Shown: positions 1 to 6,929, counted from the stretch's first letter. The stretch is 10,796 nucleotides of DNA from Cyclobacteriaceae bacterium (GCA_019751475.1 JAIENH010000427.1:1-10796); one strand, 5' to 3'. Program-made: numbers and translations. The notes: a model not told the origin generated them from the sequence alone.

Positions 1-790
1 ATTTAAATGAAACCACTTCATCCAGCGCATACTCAGTGATCTTCTTTTTTATAAACTCCACATATTCCTTTTCAGCTACGTTTCCCGCCAAGTAGAGTTT
101 AGCTGGTATGCCACGATCGCGAAGCATCTTTAGTGATTCAATGACAGTATGCTGTCCCTTCTGAAATTCAAATCGACTAAATACCCCTAGATTAAAGTCG
201 CCCGGTTGAGAAATAGATAAAAAGTCTTTTGTCCATTGCTCATCAAGTATGGGTGGCGCTGCGACACCATAATACAGTCGGTGAACACGACCAGGCGAAA
301 TGGGTATTTTTTCTAAAATGTCTTGTTTTAGCTTCTCTGTAATGGCAATCATGCCATCCAGTTTGCCATAGAGCCAACGATGATACCAATCGAATTTGCG
401 ATGTGGCAGTGGCATCTGACGAGTGAAATAGACCTTGACCTTTTTTCGGCTAAACGTCTTGACTAATGCCACCAAGGGTAAATCATCTTTGTGATGTGCA
501 TGTACAATGTCAATCTTATAAGTTTTAATGATCTTACAAACCGCTCGAAAATAGAGCCAACGTTTCCAAGGGGCCGTTGGAGCAAGGAAAAGATCATTGA
601 CTTGTTTGTTTTCAATCAAGTTCGATAAAAAGGTACCTTCGGAGCGAACAGTGATGACATTGTAACCCCTTGACCTCAACTGTGTACCACATCGATGAAA
701 ATAGAGTTCTAATCCACCGTTTCCGTTGCTAAGGCAAATTTCAAGAATGGTTTTCTTCTTCAATTCAATACTAATAGGTGAACACACCAT
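1..790 (-). CDS. Glycosyltransferase family 4-like protein (partial, C-terminus beyond window)
   Basis: This is an open frame on the minus strand from ATG 790 to the left edge, with 263 residues visible and no stop. It looks like a GT4/GT-B transferase, which moves a sugar from a nucleotide-sugar donor to an acceptor, typically in glycan or polysaccharide synthesis at the inner membrane. The N-terminal Rossmann half has a first strand around residues 14-20 (TILEICL), then a short glycine-containing loop (NGNGG), and a VHAHH stretch near 97-100. The donor-binding half begins around 200 with VFSRFEFQKGQHTVIESL, the usual 'G/R..xxKG' entry of the family. The acceptor cannot be read. The ATG lies inside the 3' end of purM (20-base overlap); an in-frame TTG at 763 would give a more typical N-terminus starting just before KKKTILE. 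It is the last visible gene of the TrmH-PurM unit. Family call fairly sure; start uncertain. Confidence 0.8.
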   Translation of the reverse strand, partial: MVCSPISIELKKKTILEICLSNGNGGLELYFHRCGTQLRSRGYNVITVRSEGTFLSNLIENKQVNDLFLAPTAPWKRWLYFRAVCKIIKTYKIDIVHAHHKDDLPLVALVKTFSRKKVKVYFTRQMPLPHRKFDWYHRWLYGKLDGMIAITEKLKQDILEKIPISPGRVHRLYYGVAAPPILDEQWTKDFLSISQPGDFNLGVFSRFEFQKGQHTVIESLKMLRDRGIPAKLYLAGNVAEKEYVEFIKKKITEYALDEVVSFK

Positions 791-1934
791 GAGGAGTATG
801 AATGGTCACTTTCTTTCCGGAAAATGGTTCCACACGTCCAATGATCTTGGCTCCCACATCAAAGCCGCTTGCGATTTGTATGATCTTATGGGCAGTAGCC
901 TGATCAGTATAAATCTCCATCCGGTGACCCATATTGAAGACTTTGTACATTTCCTGCCACGAGGTGGCACTTTGATCGTAAATCAATTGAAAGAGCGGAG
1001 GTATCTCAAAAAGGTTGTCCTTTATCACATGCAGTCCTTCAATAAAGTGCAACACTTTGGTTTGTGCGCCACCACTGCAATGCACCATGCCATGTATGTA
1101 CGAACGCAATTCTTTTAATACCTCAACAATAACAGGTGCATAGGTGCGCGTAGGTGATAGTACAAGCTTGCCCACATTCACTGGTACATTTTCGAGCGTG
1201 TCAGTTACTTTATACTTACCGCTGTAGACCAGGTCCTCGGGCACTTCAGTATTAAATGACTGCGGATATTTTTGCGAATACTCCTTCGCAAACACATCAT
1301 GACGTGCTGAGGTGAGGCCATTGCTTCCCATACCTCCGTTGTATTCCGTTTCATAGGTGGCTTTGCCATATGAACACAGTCCTACCACTACATCGCCAGC
1401 CTTGATGCGACTGTTGTCGATTACTTCGCTCCTCTTCATGCGGGCCGTGACGGTACTGTCAACAATAATGGTGCGCACGAGATCACCTACATCGGCTGTT
1501 TCGCCACCAGTGCTATAGATTTCCATTCCATGATTGCGCAGCATGGCCAGTACTTCTTCCGTGCCGTTAATAATGGATGCAATGACTTCGCCTGGTATGA
1601 GATTTTTATTTCGCCCAATAGTAGATGAAAGTAAAATGGGGCCGGTGGCACCTACACACAACAGGTCATCTACATTCATGATAATGGCATCTTGTGCGAT
1701 GCCTTTCCAAACAGAAAGGTCTCCCGTCTCCTTCCAATAAATATAGGCGAGCGAAGATTTTGTACCCGCCCCGTCTGCATGCATCACTGTGCAATACGCA
1801 TCGTCTCCGTTGAGCGCATCAGGCACTATTTTGCAAAATGCTTTTGGAAAAAGGCCTTTGTCCAACAGGCGAATAGCCTGGTGCACATCTTCCTTGCTGG
1901 CAGATACTCCGCGGAGGCTATAGCGATCAGCCAT
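771..1934 (-). CDS. purM: Phosphoribosylformylglycinamidine cyclo-ligase (AIR synthase)
   Basis: A 387-residue cytoplasmic enzyme of de novo purine synthesis that closes FGAM to aminoimidazole ribonucleotide with ATP. PurM/PurL-superfamily motifs appear in order: HADGAGTK (52-59; the classical form is DGVGTK), NVDDLLCVGA (87-96), GGETAD (143-148; classically GGETAE), SNGLTSAR (204-211), PTRTYAP (261-267), HCSGGAQTK (285-293) and FNMGHRMEIY (333-342). It is longer than the roughly 345-residue E. coli type, which fits the divergent form common in Bacteroidota (established knowledge). Start ATG 1934 gives MADRYSLRGVS, and no better start is seen upstream. It follows the secreted CBM9-like gene by 18 bases and overlaps the glycosyltransferase start, so it is probably co-transcribed with both. 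No other purine gene is visible here. ThiL or SelD relatives are excluded by the full PurM motif set. Confidence 0.93.
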   Translation of the reverse strand: MADRYSLRGVSASKEDVHQAIRLLDKGLFPKAFCKIVPDALNGDDAYCTVMHADGAGTKSSLAYIYWKETGDLSVWKGIAQDAIIMNVDDLLCVGATGPILLSSTIGRNKNLIPGEVIASIINGTEEVLAMLRNHGMEIYSTGGETADVGDLVRTIIVDSTVTARMKRSEVIDNSRIKAGDVVVGLCSYGKATYETEYNGGMGSNGLTSARHDVFAKEYSQKYPQSFNTEVPEDLVYSGKYKVTDTLENVPVNVGKLVLSPTRTYAPVIVEVLKELRSYIHGMVHCSGGAQTKVLHFIEGLHVIKDNLFEIPPLFQLIYDQSATSWQEMYKVFNMGHRMEIYTDQATAHKIIQIASGFDVGAKIIGRVEPFSGKKVTIHTPHGVFTY

Positions 1935-1952
1935 GTCCTATAGATGAATAAA

Positions 1953-2753
1953 CTACTTTAATTTAACTGTGGTCCACGAGCTGCTGGGCACCGTGAGTTG
2001 CGAATTTCCATACGGGCGGTTTCCAAAATCACGGCCCATGTTAGAAGAACCACCTATGCCCGGAGGATTACTGCTACCCGGCTGAGTCTTTGCCTTCGGC
2101 ATCACAAACTTTCCTGTTTCAAATCCAACTCCGAGCGTTTCAATATTTGCCTTTGATAAACGATAAGATTTAAAAGGAATCACCGCTTCGTATTCGTAGG
2201 CTCCTTCTGCATTCAGGCCAATGCCCACTTTAATGCCGTTGATGATGCCTGACCGCGTGCTGCCGATGGGTTTATCTGCCAAGCCGATCAACTCAAGCGC
2301 CTCCAGGTTCTCAATCAGTTGACGATTCACTTCTTTTTGAAAATCCGCTCGTTGACCCGATGACAAATTCTCTTGCGGAATGTTTTTAAATCTATCGAGC
2401 CGCTCTTGTGACTCAGCACCCGTAGGAAACTTCAATCCCAGTTTCTCTTTTTTCTTTCCGGAAGGATCCAACCAAACGGTAAATCCAAAGAGAGCCATCT
2501 TCCGCATCACGTAGTCTTTCGAGGACTTCACGCGTATGTAGAGGTTGTTGTTATCACTGCAAATCGTGTAGCTGAATTCTCCATCGGAGTCTCCCACCCA
2601 CGGCAAGGTCCACTCCGTTGTTTGGCCATCGGCATTCAGGATGGCAGCCATATCGCAATACCCGGGTGCATCTTGCGCTTGCGCAGAAAGGCCCAAGGTC
2701 ATCAGAAAACTCGCCAAGATCAGCAATCTCATAGTGTTGGAATAAGGCCTCAA
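1953..2753 (-). CDS. Secreted CBM9/DOMON-like beta-sandwich protein of unknown role
   Basis: 266 residues from ATG 2753, or 259 from the in-frame ATG at 2732. The later start gives a cleaner signal peptide: MRLLILAS, a hydrophobic core, then AQAQ as a likely signal peptidase I site. The mature part starts with a module resembling the carbohydrate-binding family 9/DOMON-like fold: 'LNADGQTTEW' (39-48), 'YTICSDNNNLYIRVKSS' (62-78) and 'FGFTVWLDPSGKKKEKLGLKFP' (89-110). A charged, probably helical stretch follows (112-160), then a second beta-rich part with 'GAYEYEAVIPFKSYRL' (184-199). The tail (about 222-255) is rich in Gly, Ser, Pro and Asn. Such modules are common in exported Bacteroidota proteins, but ligand binding here is inference. 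It sits 31 bases after the RNA methyltransferase gene and 18 before purM, an odd place for an exported protein. I do not recognise a specific function. Confidence 0.75.
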   Translation of the reverse strand: MRPYSNTMRLLILASFLMTLGLSAQAQDAPGYCDMAAILNADGQTTEWTLPWVGDSDGEFSYTICSDNNNLYIRVKSSKDYVMRKMALFGFTVWLDPSGKKKEKLGLKFPTGAESQERLDRFKNIPQENLSSGQRADFQKEVNRQLIENLEALELIGLADKPIGSTRSGIINGIKVGIGLNAEGAYEYEAVIPFKSYRLSKANIETLGVGFETGKFVMPKAKTQPGSSNPPGIGGSSNMGRDFGNRPYGNSQLTVPSSSWTTVKLK

Positions 2754-2784
2754 AGGTAAAAAATCCCCTGACAGGTTAGCCCTG

Positions 2785-3318
2785 TTATTTGAACATAGTG
2801 TCGCGAAATAATTGCCAGCAGACTATACCGATACAAACAGAAATATTGAGCGAATGCTTGGTGCCGTGCTGGGGTATCTCCAGTGCCTGGTCGGCCAGCG
2901 CGATCACTTCATCACTCACACCGTTTACTTCGTTTCCGAAGACGAGGCAATATTTTTGAGTGGGCTTTGTTGCGAAGGCATGGAGTGGAATGCTCTCGGT
3001 AGTCTGTTCAACAACAACAATCGAGTATCCATCTCTTTTCAAATTTTCCACGGCCACGGCCGGATGCTCTTCGTATTGCCAGGCCACCGACTCCGTGGCT
3101 CCAAGGGCCGTCTTGTGGATTTCGCGGTGAGGTGGTGTTCCTGTGATTCCCGTGAGGAATATCTTTTCAATGCGAAAAGCATCAGCCGTGCGAAAGGCGG
3201 AGCCCACGTTGTGCAGGCTTCGTACATTGTCAAGCAGAATGCAAACAGGAATCTTGGTTGATTCTTTAAACTGATTGACCGAAATTCGTCCGAGCTCTTC
3301 GAGCTTGAGTTTTTTCAT
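2785..3318 (-). CDS. TrmH/SpoU-family (SPOUT) RNA 2'-O-methyltransferase
   Basis: A 177-residue cytoplasmic enzyme expected to transfer a methyl group from S-adenosylmethionine to a ribose 2'-OH of tRNA or rRNA. The three SpoU motifs are clear: motif 1 NVRSLHNVGSAFR (31-43, with the N and R of the family's N-x(n)-G-x-x-x-R pattern), motif 2 VFGNEVNGVSDE (126-137), and motif 3 IPQHGTKHSLNISVCIG (148-164), which carries the SLN triad that forms the trefoil-knot SAM site. The N-terminal substrate-binding extension found in RlmB/TrmH is reduced to about 22 residues, so this is a minimal catalytic domain, and the target nucleotide cannot be inferred. It is the first gene of the minus-strand unit ending in the glycosyltransferase. 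It begins 33 bases past the T-run of the terminator of the gene upstream. No clear promoter was found in that gap. Confidence 0.9.
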   Translation of the reverse strand: MKKLKLEELGRISVNQFKESTKIPVCILLDNVRSLHNVGSAFRTADAFRIEKIFLTGITGTPPHREIHKTALGATESVAWQYEEHPAVAVENLKRDGYSIVVVEQTTESIPLHAFATKPTQKYCLVFGNEVNGVSDEVIALADQALEIPQHGTKHSLNISVCIGIVCWQLFRDTMFK

Positions 3319-3351
3319 CTGCTAAAAATACAGATACTCCGCTCAAGTCGT

Positions 3352-3401
3352 AAAAAAAGAAAACCGTTATTTCGCGATCATTTCTGATCTTAAATAACGG
3401 T
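3352..3401 (-). terminator. Intrinsic terminator downstream of the small Ig-like protein gene
   Basis: A perfect 10-bp stem pairs 3363-3372 (accgttattt) with 3392-3401 (aaataacggt). Inside it a second 5-bp stem (gatca 3376-3380 with tgatc 3385-3389) closes a 4-base loop. On the minus strand the hairpin is followed by TTTTCTTTTTTT (3363 down to 3352), a classical U-tract. The plus-strand side has no T-run, so the terminator acts on minus-strand transcripts coming from 3421-3822. It separates that gene from the RNA methyltransferase unit. Confidence 0.85.
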
Positions 3402-3420
3402 GACAAAAAATTCTACTGCT

Positions 3421-3822
3421 TTACTTAGCGGCAATCTGATCGCTGCCCACTACCAGTTTTAAAATGGCACCCTTCTTCTTATGATTAAGTGAAGCACTTA
3501 ATACCAACTGATAGGCGCCTGCCGGTGCATCAGCTGTAGCCGTAATAGTTGCCTCGCTGGTCTCGATGTTACCTTCTGAAGGGCTGTACGTTATTGTAAC
3601 ACCTGCCGGTGGTGTACTTAATAGTCCGAGTGTGGCTTTCTCTTTTGCATAATACTTTGATCGGGCGATAGAAACCGTGACCTTTTTGCTCTCACCGGGT
3701 TTTACTATCACGTTGCTTTCAGACAGGTTCACAGTAAATTCCGTACGGGGCAATTCTGTTGTTTTTTGGGCCATCACCAGACTGACAGCCAGAAGAAGGA
3801 AAAGTGTAAGGGTTGTTTTCAT
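3421..3822 (-). CDS. Small secreted Ig-like (NEW3-type beta-sandwich) protein
   Basis: 133 residues. The N-terminus is a clear signal peptide (MKTTLTLFLLLAVSLVMAQ, probable cleavage after MA). The remaining 114 residues form a single beta-rich module: 'FTVNLSESNVIVKPGESKKVTVSI' (29-52), 'TPPAGVTITYSPSEGNI' (70-86), 'ATITATADAPAGAYQLVLSAS' (91-111) and a C-terminal strand 'KGAILKLVVG' (117-126). The order (a PGES turn, then PPAGVT, then 'ADAPAGAYQL.L.A') resembles the NPCBM-associated NEW3 domain, which usually sits inside larger exported enzymes; here it stands alone. It has no lipobox Cys and no sorting tail, so a periplasmic or secreted location is inferred. The gene appears monocistronic, with its own terminator just downstream. 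The upstream leader is very A/T-rich, as is usual in this phylum. No enzymatic function is evident. Confidence 0.75.
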   Translation of the reverse strand: MKTTLTLFLLLAVSLVMAQKTTELPRTEFTVNLSESNVIVKPGESKKVTVSIARSKYYAKEKATLGLLSTPPAGVTITYSPSEGNIETSEATITATADAPAGAYQLVLSASLNHKKKGAILKLVVGSDQIAAK

Positions 3823-3979
3823 AAAATTTGGATGTTAATTTTTTTATGAAAAACGGTATTGTTGAGCGATCCGGATGCAGAATTACTCACATTGGGGCAA
3901 ACCGTCAGGCTTTTGATGCCAGCAAAAAGACCGAGGGGTAAATGGATAAGGACTGTGGTGAATGGCTGCCGATTCCTAA

Positions 3980-4936
3980 TCAGCTCAACTCCATCATATT
4001 TCTCAACTGACTGATCTTCTCCATCACTTCTTTGCCTTTGGGGCGAGATACAGGAATGGAAAAGTCTGAGCCGTTGATTTTTAATTTGTAGCCGTTTGTA
4101 TTTCCGCTAATGGCACTGATGGCATTTACATTTACAATGTACGACCGGTGACAGCGAAGGGTAAACGAGTTATCAAGCTGCGATTCCAGGTTTTTGAGGT
4201 TTACACGAAGGAGTTTCTTTTGTAAAGCACTTTCCTCCTTCCACACCACGGTGGAGTAATTGTCATCCGCCTCAATGAAGAGTAGATCAGGCAGGTTAAA
4301 CGTCAGGCTTTCACTGGTGTCAGAGTACAGTGTGATGTGATTGGCCCCCTTGGCGGGAAGGTCTTTTTTGAGTATCTGTATTTTTTGAAGCTCCTGATTG
4401 GTTTTGATGGCCTCGCGCAGATTTTGTTGCAGTAAATGGGCCTTTAAAAACAATGTGGTCAATGCAATAGGAATAATTCCCTTGATCGCCACCTGCACCA
4501 CCGTATGTGCCGCTACAGTCTGCCAAGGCATATCGAAAGGGCAAAAGAAAACTTTCTCCAAGACTGTAGCTACCACCCAAATCAACGTTAAGTGCAGTGC
4601 GTTTAGCAAAATGTATTTCCTTACCGTCCACGTGATAGGATCCATCCAGGCCGGAAAGATTCGCGGAAGCAATAAAATATTGAAACAAAGTACAGCGAAC
4701 GTAATCAGGCCGTGAAGCCACTCCAGGTCATTGGCAAAGCCAAACTCCGATTCTGTTTTAAACAGGAACAGAAACACCCATACAAACACGCTAATGACTG
4801 AGATCAGTACAAAGTTTTTGCGGTCGTCATTCAGATAAAATGGAAAGGGTGCATTCAATACACCTGACAGGCGCCCGGTAAGAGACACATCTAGGGGGGT
4901 CGTTTCCGATGATTTTAGTGTATGCATGTGTTCCAT
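3980..4936 (-). CDS. Membrane-anchored LytTR-type transcriptional regulator
   Basis: 318 residues from ATG 4936. The reading frame stays open to a TTG at 4972, but that TTG coincides with the -33 element of a good promoter, so I use the ATG. Four hydrophobic helices lie at about 41-59, 73-92, 107-127 and 143-163, followed by a short coiled-coil-like linker (about 165-190). The C-terminal LytTR DNA-binding domain spans about 203-312. Signature stretches are LLFIEADDNYSTVV (218-231), FTLRCHRSYIVNVNAI (258-273) and IPVSRPKGKEV (294-304). There is no response-receiver domain, so signalling probably runs from the membrane part directly to the DNA-binding part (inference). LytTR proteins bind DNA by beta-strand contacts, and this architecture is common in Bacteroidota. 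The target genes are unknown. An inverted repeat overlapping its own promoter hints at autoregulation. Confidence 0.85.
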   Translation of the reverse strand: MEHMHTLKSSETTPLDVSLTGRLSGVLNAPFPFYLNDDRKNFVLISVISVFVWVFLFLFKTESEFGFANDLEWLHGLITFAVLCFNILLLPRIFPAWMDPITWTVRKYILLNALHLTLIWVVATVLEKVFFCPFDMPWQTVAAHTVVQVAIKGIIPIALTTLFLKAHLLQQNLREAIKTNQELQKIQILKKDLPAKGANHITLYSDTSESLTFNLPDLLFIEADDNYSTVVWKEESALQKKLLRVNLKNLESQLDNSFTLRCHRSYIVNVNAISAISGNTNGYKLKINGSDFSIPVSRPKGKEVMEKISQLRNMMELS

Positions 4937-4940
4937 AGCA

Positions 4941-4966
4941 CTCAAACTTATAAAGGAGGGTTTGAG
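4941..4966. promoter_or_regulatory. Inverted repeat overlapping the LytTR promoter (possible operator)
   Basis: Two perfect 7-base arms, ctcaaac (4941-4947) and gtttgag (4960-4966), are separated by 12 bases. The left arm overlaps the -7 element and the right arm lies within the spacer near the -33 box, so a bound protein would block the promoter. The operator role is inference. The repeat is short and could be chance. Confidence 0.35.
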
Positions 4967-4972
4967 TTGCAA
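4943..4972 (-). promoter_or_regulatory. Bacteroidota-type -33/-7 promoter of the LytTR regulator gene
   Basis: On the minus strand TTG (4972-4970) is followed after 19 bases by TAAGTTTG (4950-4943). This matches the Bacteroidota consensus TTTG-N19-TAnnTTTG except for the first base of the -33 box. The predicted transcription start lies close to the ATG at 4936, so the mRNA would be leaderless or nearly so. The alternative is that translation begins at the next in-frame ATG (4927). Confidence 0.55.
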
Positions 4973-5028
4973 GAAAAATGGTCAAAGTGTGGTGAAAAGA
5001 AAGATTTTGGGGTGAAAAGTGGTCTTTA

Positions 5029-5646
5029 TCAAGAAGGAACTTCGGGGGATTTCTCCAATTCCTCAATAAGACGTTTTAACTCCGCCAGACATACCCCATA
5101 CGAAACTCTGTACATCCAACGTGCCAGCAGCCAGGCAATGGGCGTAAGCACTACAGCAACAATTACCATTATAATAACAACTGCTCTTTCGTTCATCATT
5201 TGTTGCGCATTGCCGCTTTGCGCGGATAGCCCAAGCAAGAAACCAGCAGAGGCTGCAAAAGGGTAAAAAAACAAAGCAAATCTTTCCTGAAAACGAATAT
5301 TGTTTTTGATGAATAGATATGTCTCGTTCAATACAACCTTCAAGTTTTGATCGATTGGAAGCTGTGTGTTGATTTTTCGGTACATGCCAAAGTTGATAAC
5401 CGAGAAAATGAGGTAGAAAACTATTACGAGCGCCAGCCCCCCAAGAACAATTGGTTCTTTGAACAAAAAAAGAAGAAGAACAAACATAGCCAAAAATGTC
5501 ACAGAGAAAATGGTCGAAATACGGTATGCATTCCTCAATTTCTCTACCGGGTGCTTGGACTTCGCAGCCCATGGGTTGATGGGCGAAGGCTTGCTGACCT
5601 CCAGTTTTTCCAATTCCAGTTTTTTCCAAACGTCTTGCAAATTCAT
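5029..5646 (-). CDS. Four-helix membrane protein co-encoded with the ECF sigma factor (putative anti-sigma)
   Basis: 205 residues, start ATG 5646. The first ~40 residues are charged and probably cytoplasmic (MNLQDVWKKLELEKLEVSKP..., then 'KHPVEKLRNAYR'). Four hydrophobic segments follow at about 43-62, 67-88, 123-141 and 154-176, and the tail from 187 looks like an amphipathic helix (AELKRLIEELEKS). The ATG overlaps the sigma-factor stop codon as ATGA, so the two genes are translationally coupled. By position it is the expected regulator of the sigma factor. However, it lacks the His-x3-Cys-x2-Cys zinc anti-sigma motif and has only one Cys (186). The N-terminal ~40 residues are the most plausible sigma-binding segment (inference). 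No family was recognised by sequence. Confidence 0.75.
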   Translation of the reverse strand: MNLQDVWKKLELEKLEVSKPSPINPWAAKSKHPVEKLRNAYRISTIFSVTFLAMFVLLLFLFKEPIVLGGLALVIVFYLIFSVINFGMYRKINTQLPIDQNLKVVLNETYLFIKNNIRFQERFALFFYPFAASAGFLLGLSAQSGNAQQMMNERAVVIIMVIVAVVLTPIAWLLARWMYRVSYGVCLAELKRLIEELEKSPEVPS

Positions 5647-6128
5647 GACTTCAACCCTTTGATTCTCTTTGTAACGGTTTCTTTTGCACGATGTAAGCGC
5701 ACCGCGATGTTATTCTTTGTTAACCCGGCAATGTCGGCTATCTCCTCGTTTTCGTAGCCGTCTAAGTGCAGCGTTAAAATCATCCTGTCAATTTCATTCA
5801 ATTCACGAATCGCCAGGTATAACGCTTCGGTTTCTTCCGAAGCATTTTTCTCCGGGCTTCTTGCATTTAGTAATGACAAATCTTCATGCGGCACCACCAA
5901 CTGCGGCCTGCGTTTGAAGGTGAGCACGGTGTTTAAACTGACACGGTACAGCCACGTAGAGAACTTTGAGTCACCTTTAAAATTGGGCAACGACCTCCAT
6001 GCCTGAAAAAGAATTTCCTGGAACAAGTCGCGCTCGTCTTCTTCATGGCGAATGTATAGCCGTATCACCTTGTAGATGATGCCGCGATTCTCCTCGATGA
6101 GTTTAGTAAATTCGTGCTCAGATGTCAT
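5643..6128 (-). CDS. ECF-type RNA polymerase sigma factor (sigma-70 family)
   Basis: 161 residues, a normal length for an extracytoplasmic-function sigma factor, which directs RNA polymerase to a small stress or envelope regulon. Region 2 spans about 10-75: 'DERDLFQEILFQAWRSLPNFKG' (31-52) matches the core-binding and -10-recognition helices, and 'FSTWLYRVSLNTVLTFKRR' (56-74) is the typical end of region 2.4. A short linker is followed by region 4 (about 103-158), with 'IRELNEIDRMILTLHLDGYENEEIADIAGL' and the recognition helix 'TKNNIAVRLHRAKETVTKRI' (137-156). Region 3 is missing, as expected for the class. Start ATG 6128 gives MTSEHEFTKL. The gene heads a two-gene operon with the membrane protein that overlaps its stop. 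No matching promoter was found in the 348-base gap upstream, so autoregulation cannot be judged. Confidence 0.93.
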   Translation of the reverse strand: MTSEHEFTKLIEENRGIIYKVIRLYIRHEEDERDLFQEILFQAWRSLPNFKGDSKFSTWLYRVSLNTVLTFKRRPQLVVPHEDLSLLNARSPEKNASEETEALYLAIRELNEIDRMILTLHLDGYENEEIADIAGLTKNNIAVRLHRAKETVTKRIKGLKS

Positions 6129-6476
6129 TCGACTGTTTGCCTACTTGCTAAACTCAATCTGTTTCAAAATGTTTTCTGTAGGGATTAGTAACACGGGCAG
6201 CCCAAGAATTACAACGGCAATTTTTTTGTTCAAACATTAACTCAAAAGTCACGCGCAGATTGTGGCTACAAAGAAAAAAACTGCCCCAGTAATAGAACCA
6301 GCTTACTATTTCTTTTTTCTATGGTCAAATCTTTGTAGAAGTATAAAATTCAGCCCCTTCGAGAACAAGGCCGCCAAAACGGGCGGAGTTGCGAAATAAA
6401 TCAGTTTGTTAGTAAAAGTTGTTTGTTTATGGAATTTACAGAACTTTAGCATCTCAGGTTTATAAAAATTTATTTT
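6129..6476. other. A/T-rich divergent intergenic region
   Basis: 348 bases separate the minus-strand sigma-factor gene from the plus-strand gene at 6477, so the region should hold both promoters. I see no exact TTTG-N19-TAnnTTTG match in either direction. The nearest partial -7 boxes are caaacatt at 6231-6238 (minus-strand AATGTTTG) and tcagtttg at 6401-6408 (plus strand); neither has a well-spaced -33 box. A short 5-bp palindrome (ccgcc 6371-6375 with ggcgg 6382-6386) is the only notable hairpin. No RNA gene or repeat was recognised. Confidence 0.6.
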
Positions 6477-6929
6477 ATGATCTACCCCTTAGCTCTTATT
6501 CTTATTACACTCATTGACCCTTTCGATTCCAATTTTGAATTGCCAAACACCTGGGAAAAAGACTTTACCATTTCGTTGTCGTATACGGGCAGTATGGATG
6601 GCAGCTACTTTGAGGCCAAATTGACACACGATTCATGTACCTATAAGCGATATACTCGAATGAATAAAAATGGTGAAGTCCGAAAGTCTTTTGCTGTTGG
6701 CAAAAAAGAACGCACAGAAATTCTTGAAAAGATGCGCGAGTGGAAAGTGAATGAAATAAAATCCGAAAGCAGTACCCGGGCGACCTATGATGGCTGGCAA
6801 CAGTCTATTTGTTTTAATTTCAATTGTATTTCCGGAGGATCCTCCACAGAGATGACCGTGGAAGATAAAAACAGATTTCTCGATGCGTATCGGTACTTGG
6901 AGAACTTTGTCTTGACGAGTGGGAAGTAG
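6477..6929 (+). CDS. Hypothetical 150-residue protein
   Basis: I do not recognise this protein. The first 14 residues (MIYPLALILITLID) are hydrophobic but lack the usual basic N-region. They could be a weak signal sequence or the first strand of the fold. The remainder is a mixed alpha/beta soluble-looking protein. 'FTISLSYTGSMDGSYFEAKLTHD' (30-52) suggests beta strands; 'GKKERTEILEKMREWKVNEIK' (75-95) is helical; 'WQQSICFNFNCISGGSSTEMTVEDKNRFLDAYRYLENFV' (107-145) gives strands and a final helix. Cys residues lie at 54, 112 and 117. The upstream region is A/T-rich ('tataaaaatttatttt' before the ATG), typical of Bacteroidota leaders. It stands alone, between the divergent sigma operon and a palindrome-containing intergenic region. 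The codon pattern and clean open frame support a real gene; function is unknown. Confidence 0.6.
   Translation: MIYPLALILITLIDPFDSNFELPNTWEKDFTISLSYTGSMDGSYFEAKLTHDSCTYKRYTRMNKNGEVRKSFAVGKKERTEILEKMREWKVNEIKSESSTRATYDGWQQSICFNFNCISGGSSTEMTVEDKNRFLDAYRYLENFVLTSGK

Noticed and set aside
726..1118. Plus-strand 130-residue open frame
   Set aside because: It is antisense to purM and the glycosyltransferase, both of which have clear family motifs; the translated product shows no domain.
4937..4972. N-terminal extension of the LytTR protein from TTG 4972
   Set aside because: The TTG coincides with the -33 box of a good promoter and is a rare start, whereas ATG 4936 lies just downstream of the -7 element.
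4922..5266. Plus-strand open frame with an AGGAGG-like sequence near its start
   Set aside because: It lies antisense to the LytTR and membrane-protein genes, its protein is low-complexity (runs of Thr/Ile), and the AGGAGG stretch falls inside the minus-strand promoter. The phylum does not rely on Shine-Dalgarno sites.
5063..5629. Second minus-strand frame of 188 codons overlapping the membrane protein
   Set aside because: It is a frame-shifted shadow. The 205-residue frame has four clean hydrophobic helices and couples to the sigma stop codon, while this one is Cys-rich and irregular.
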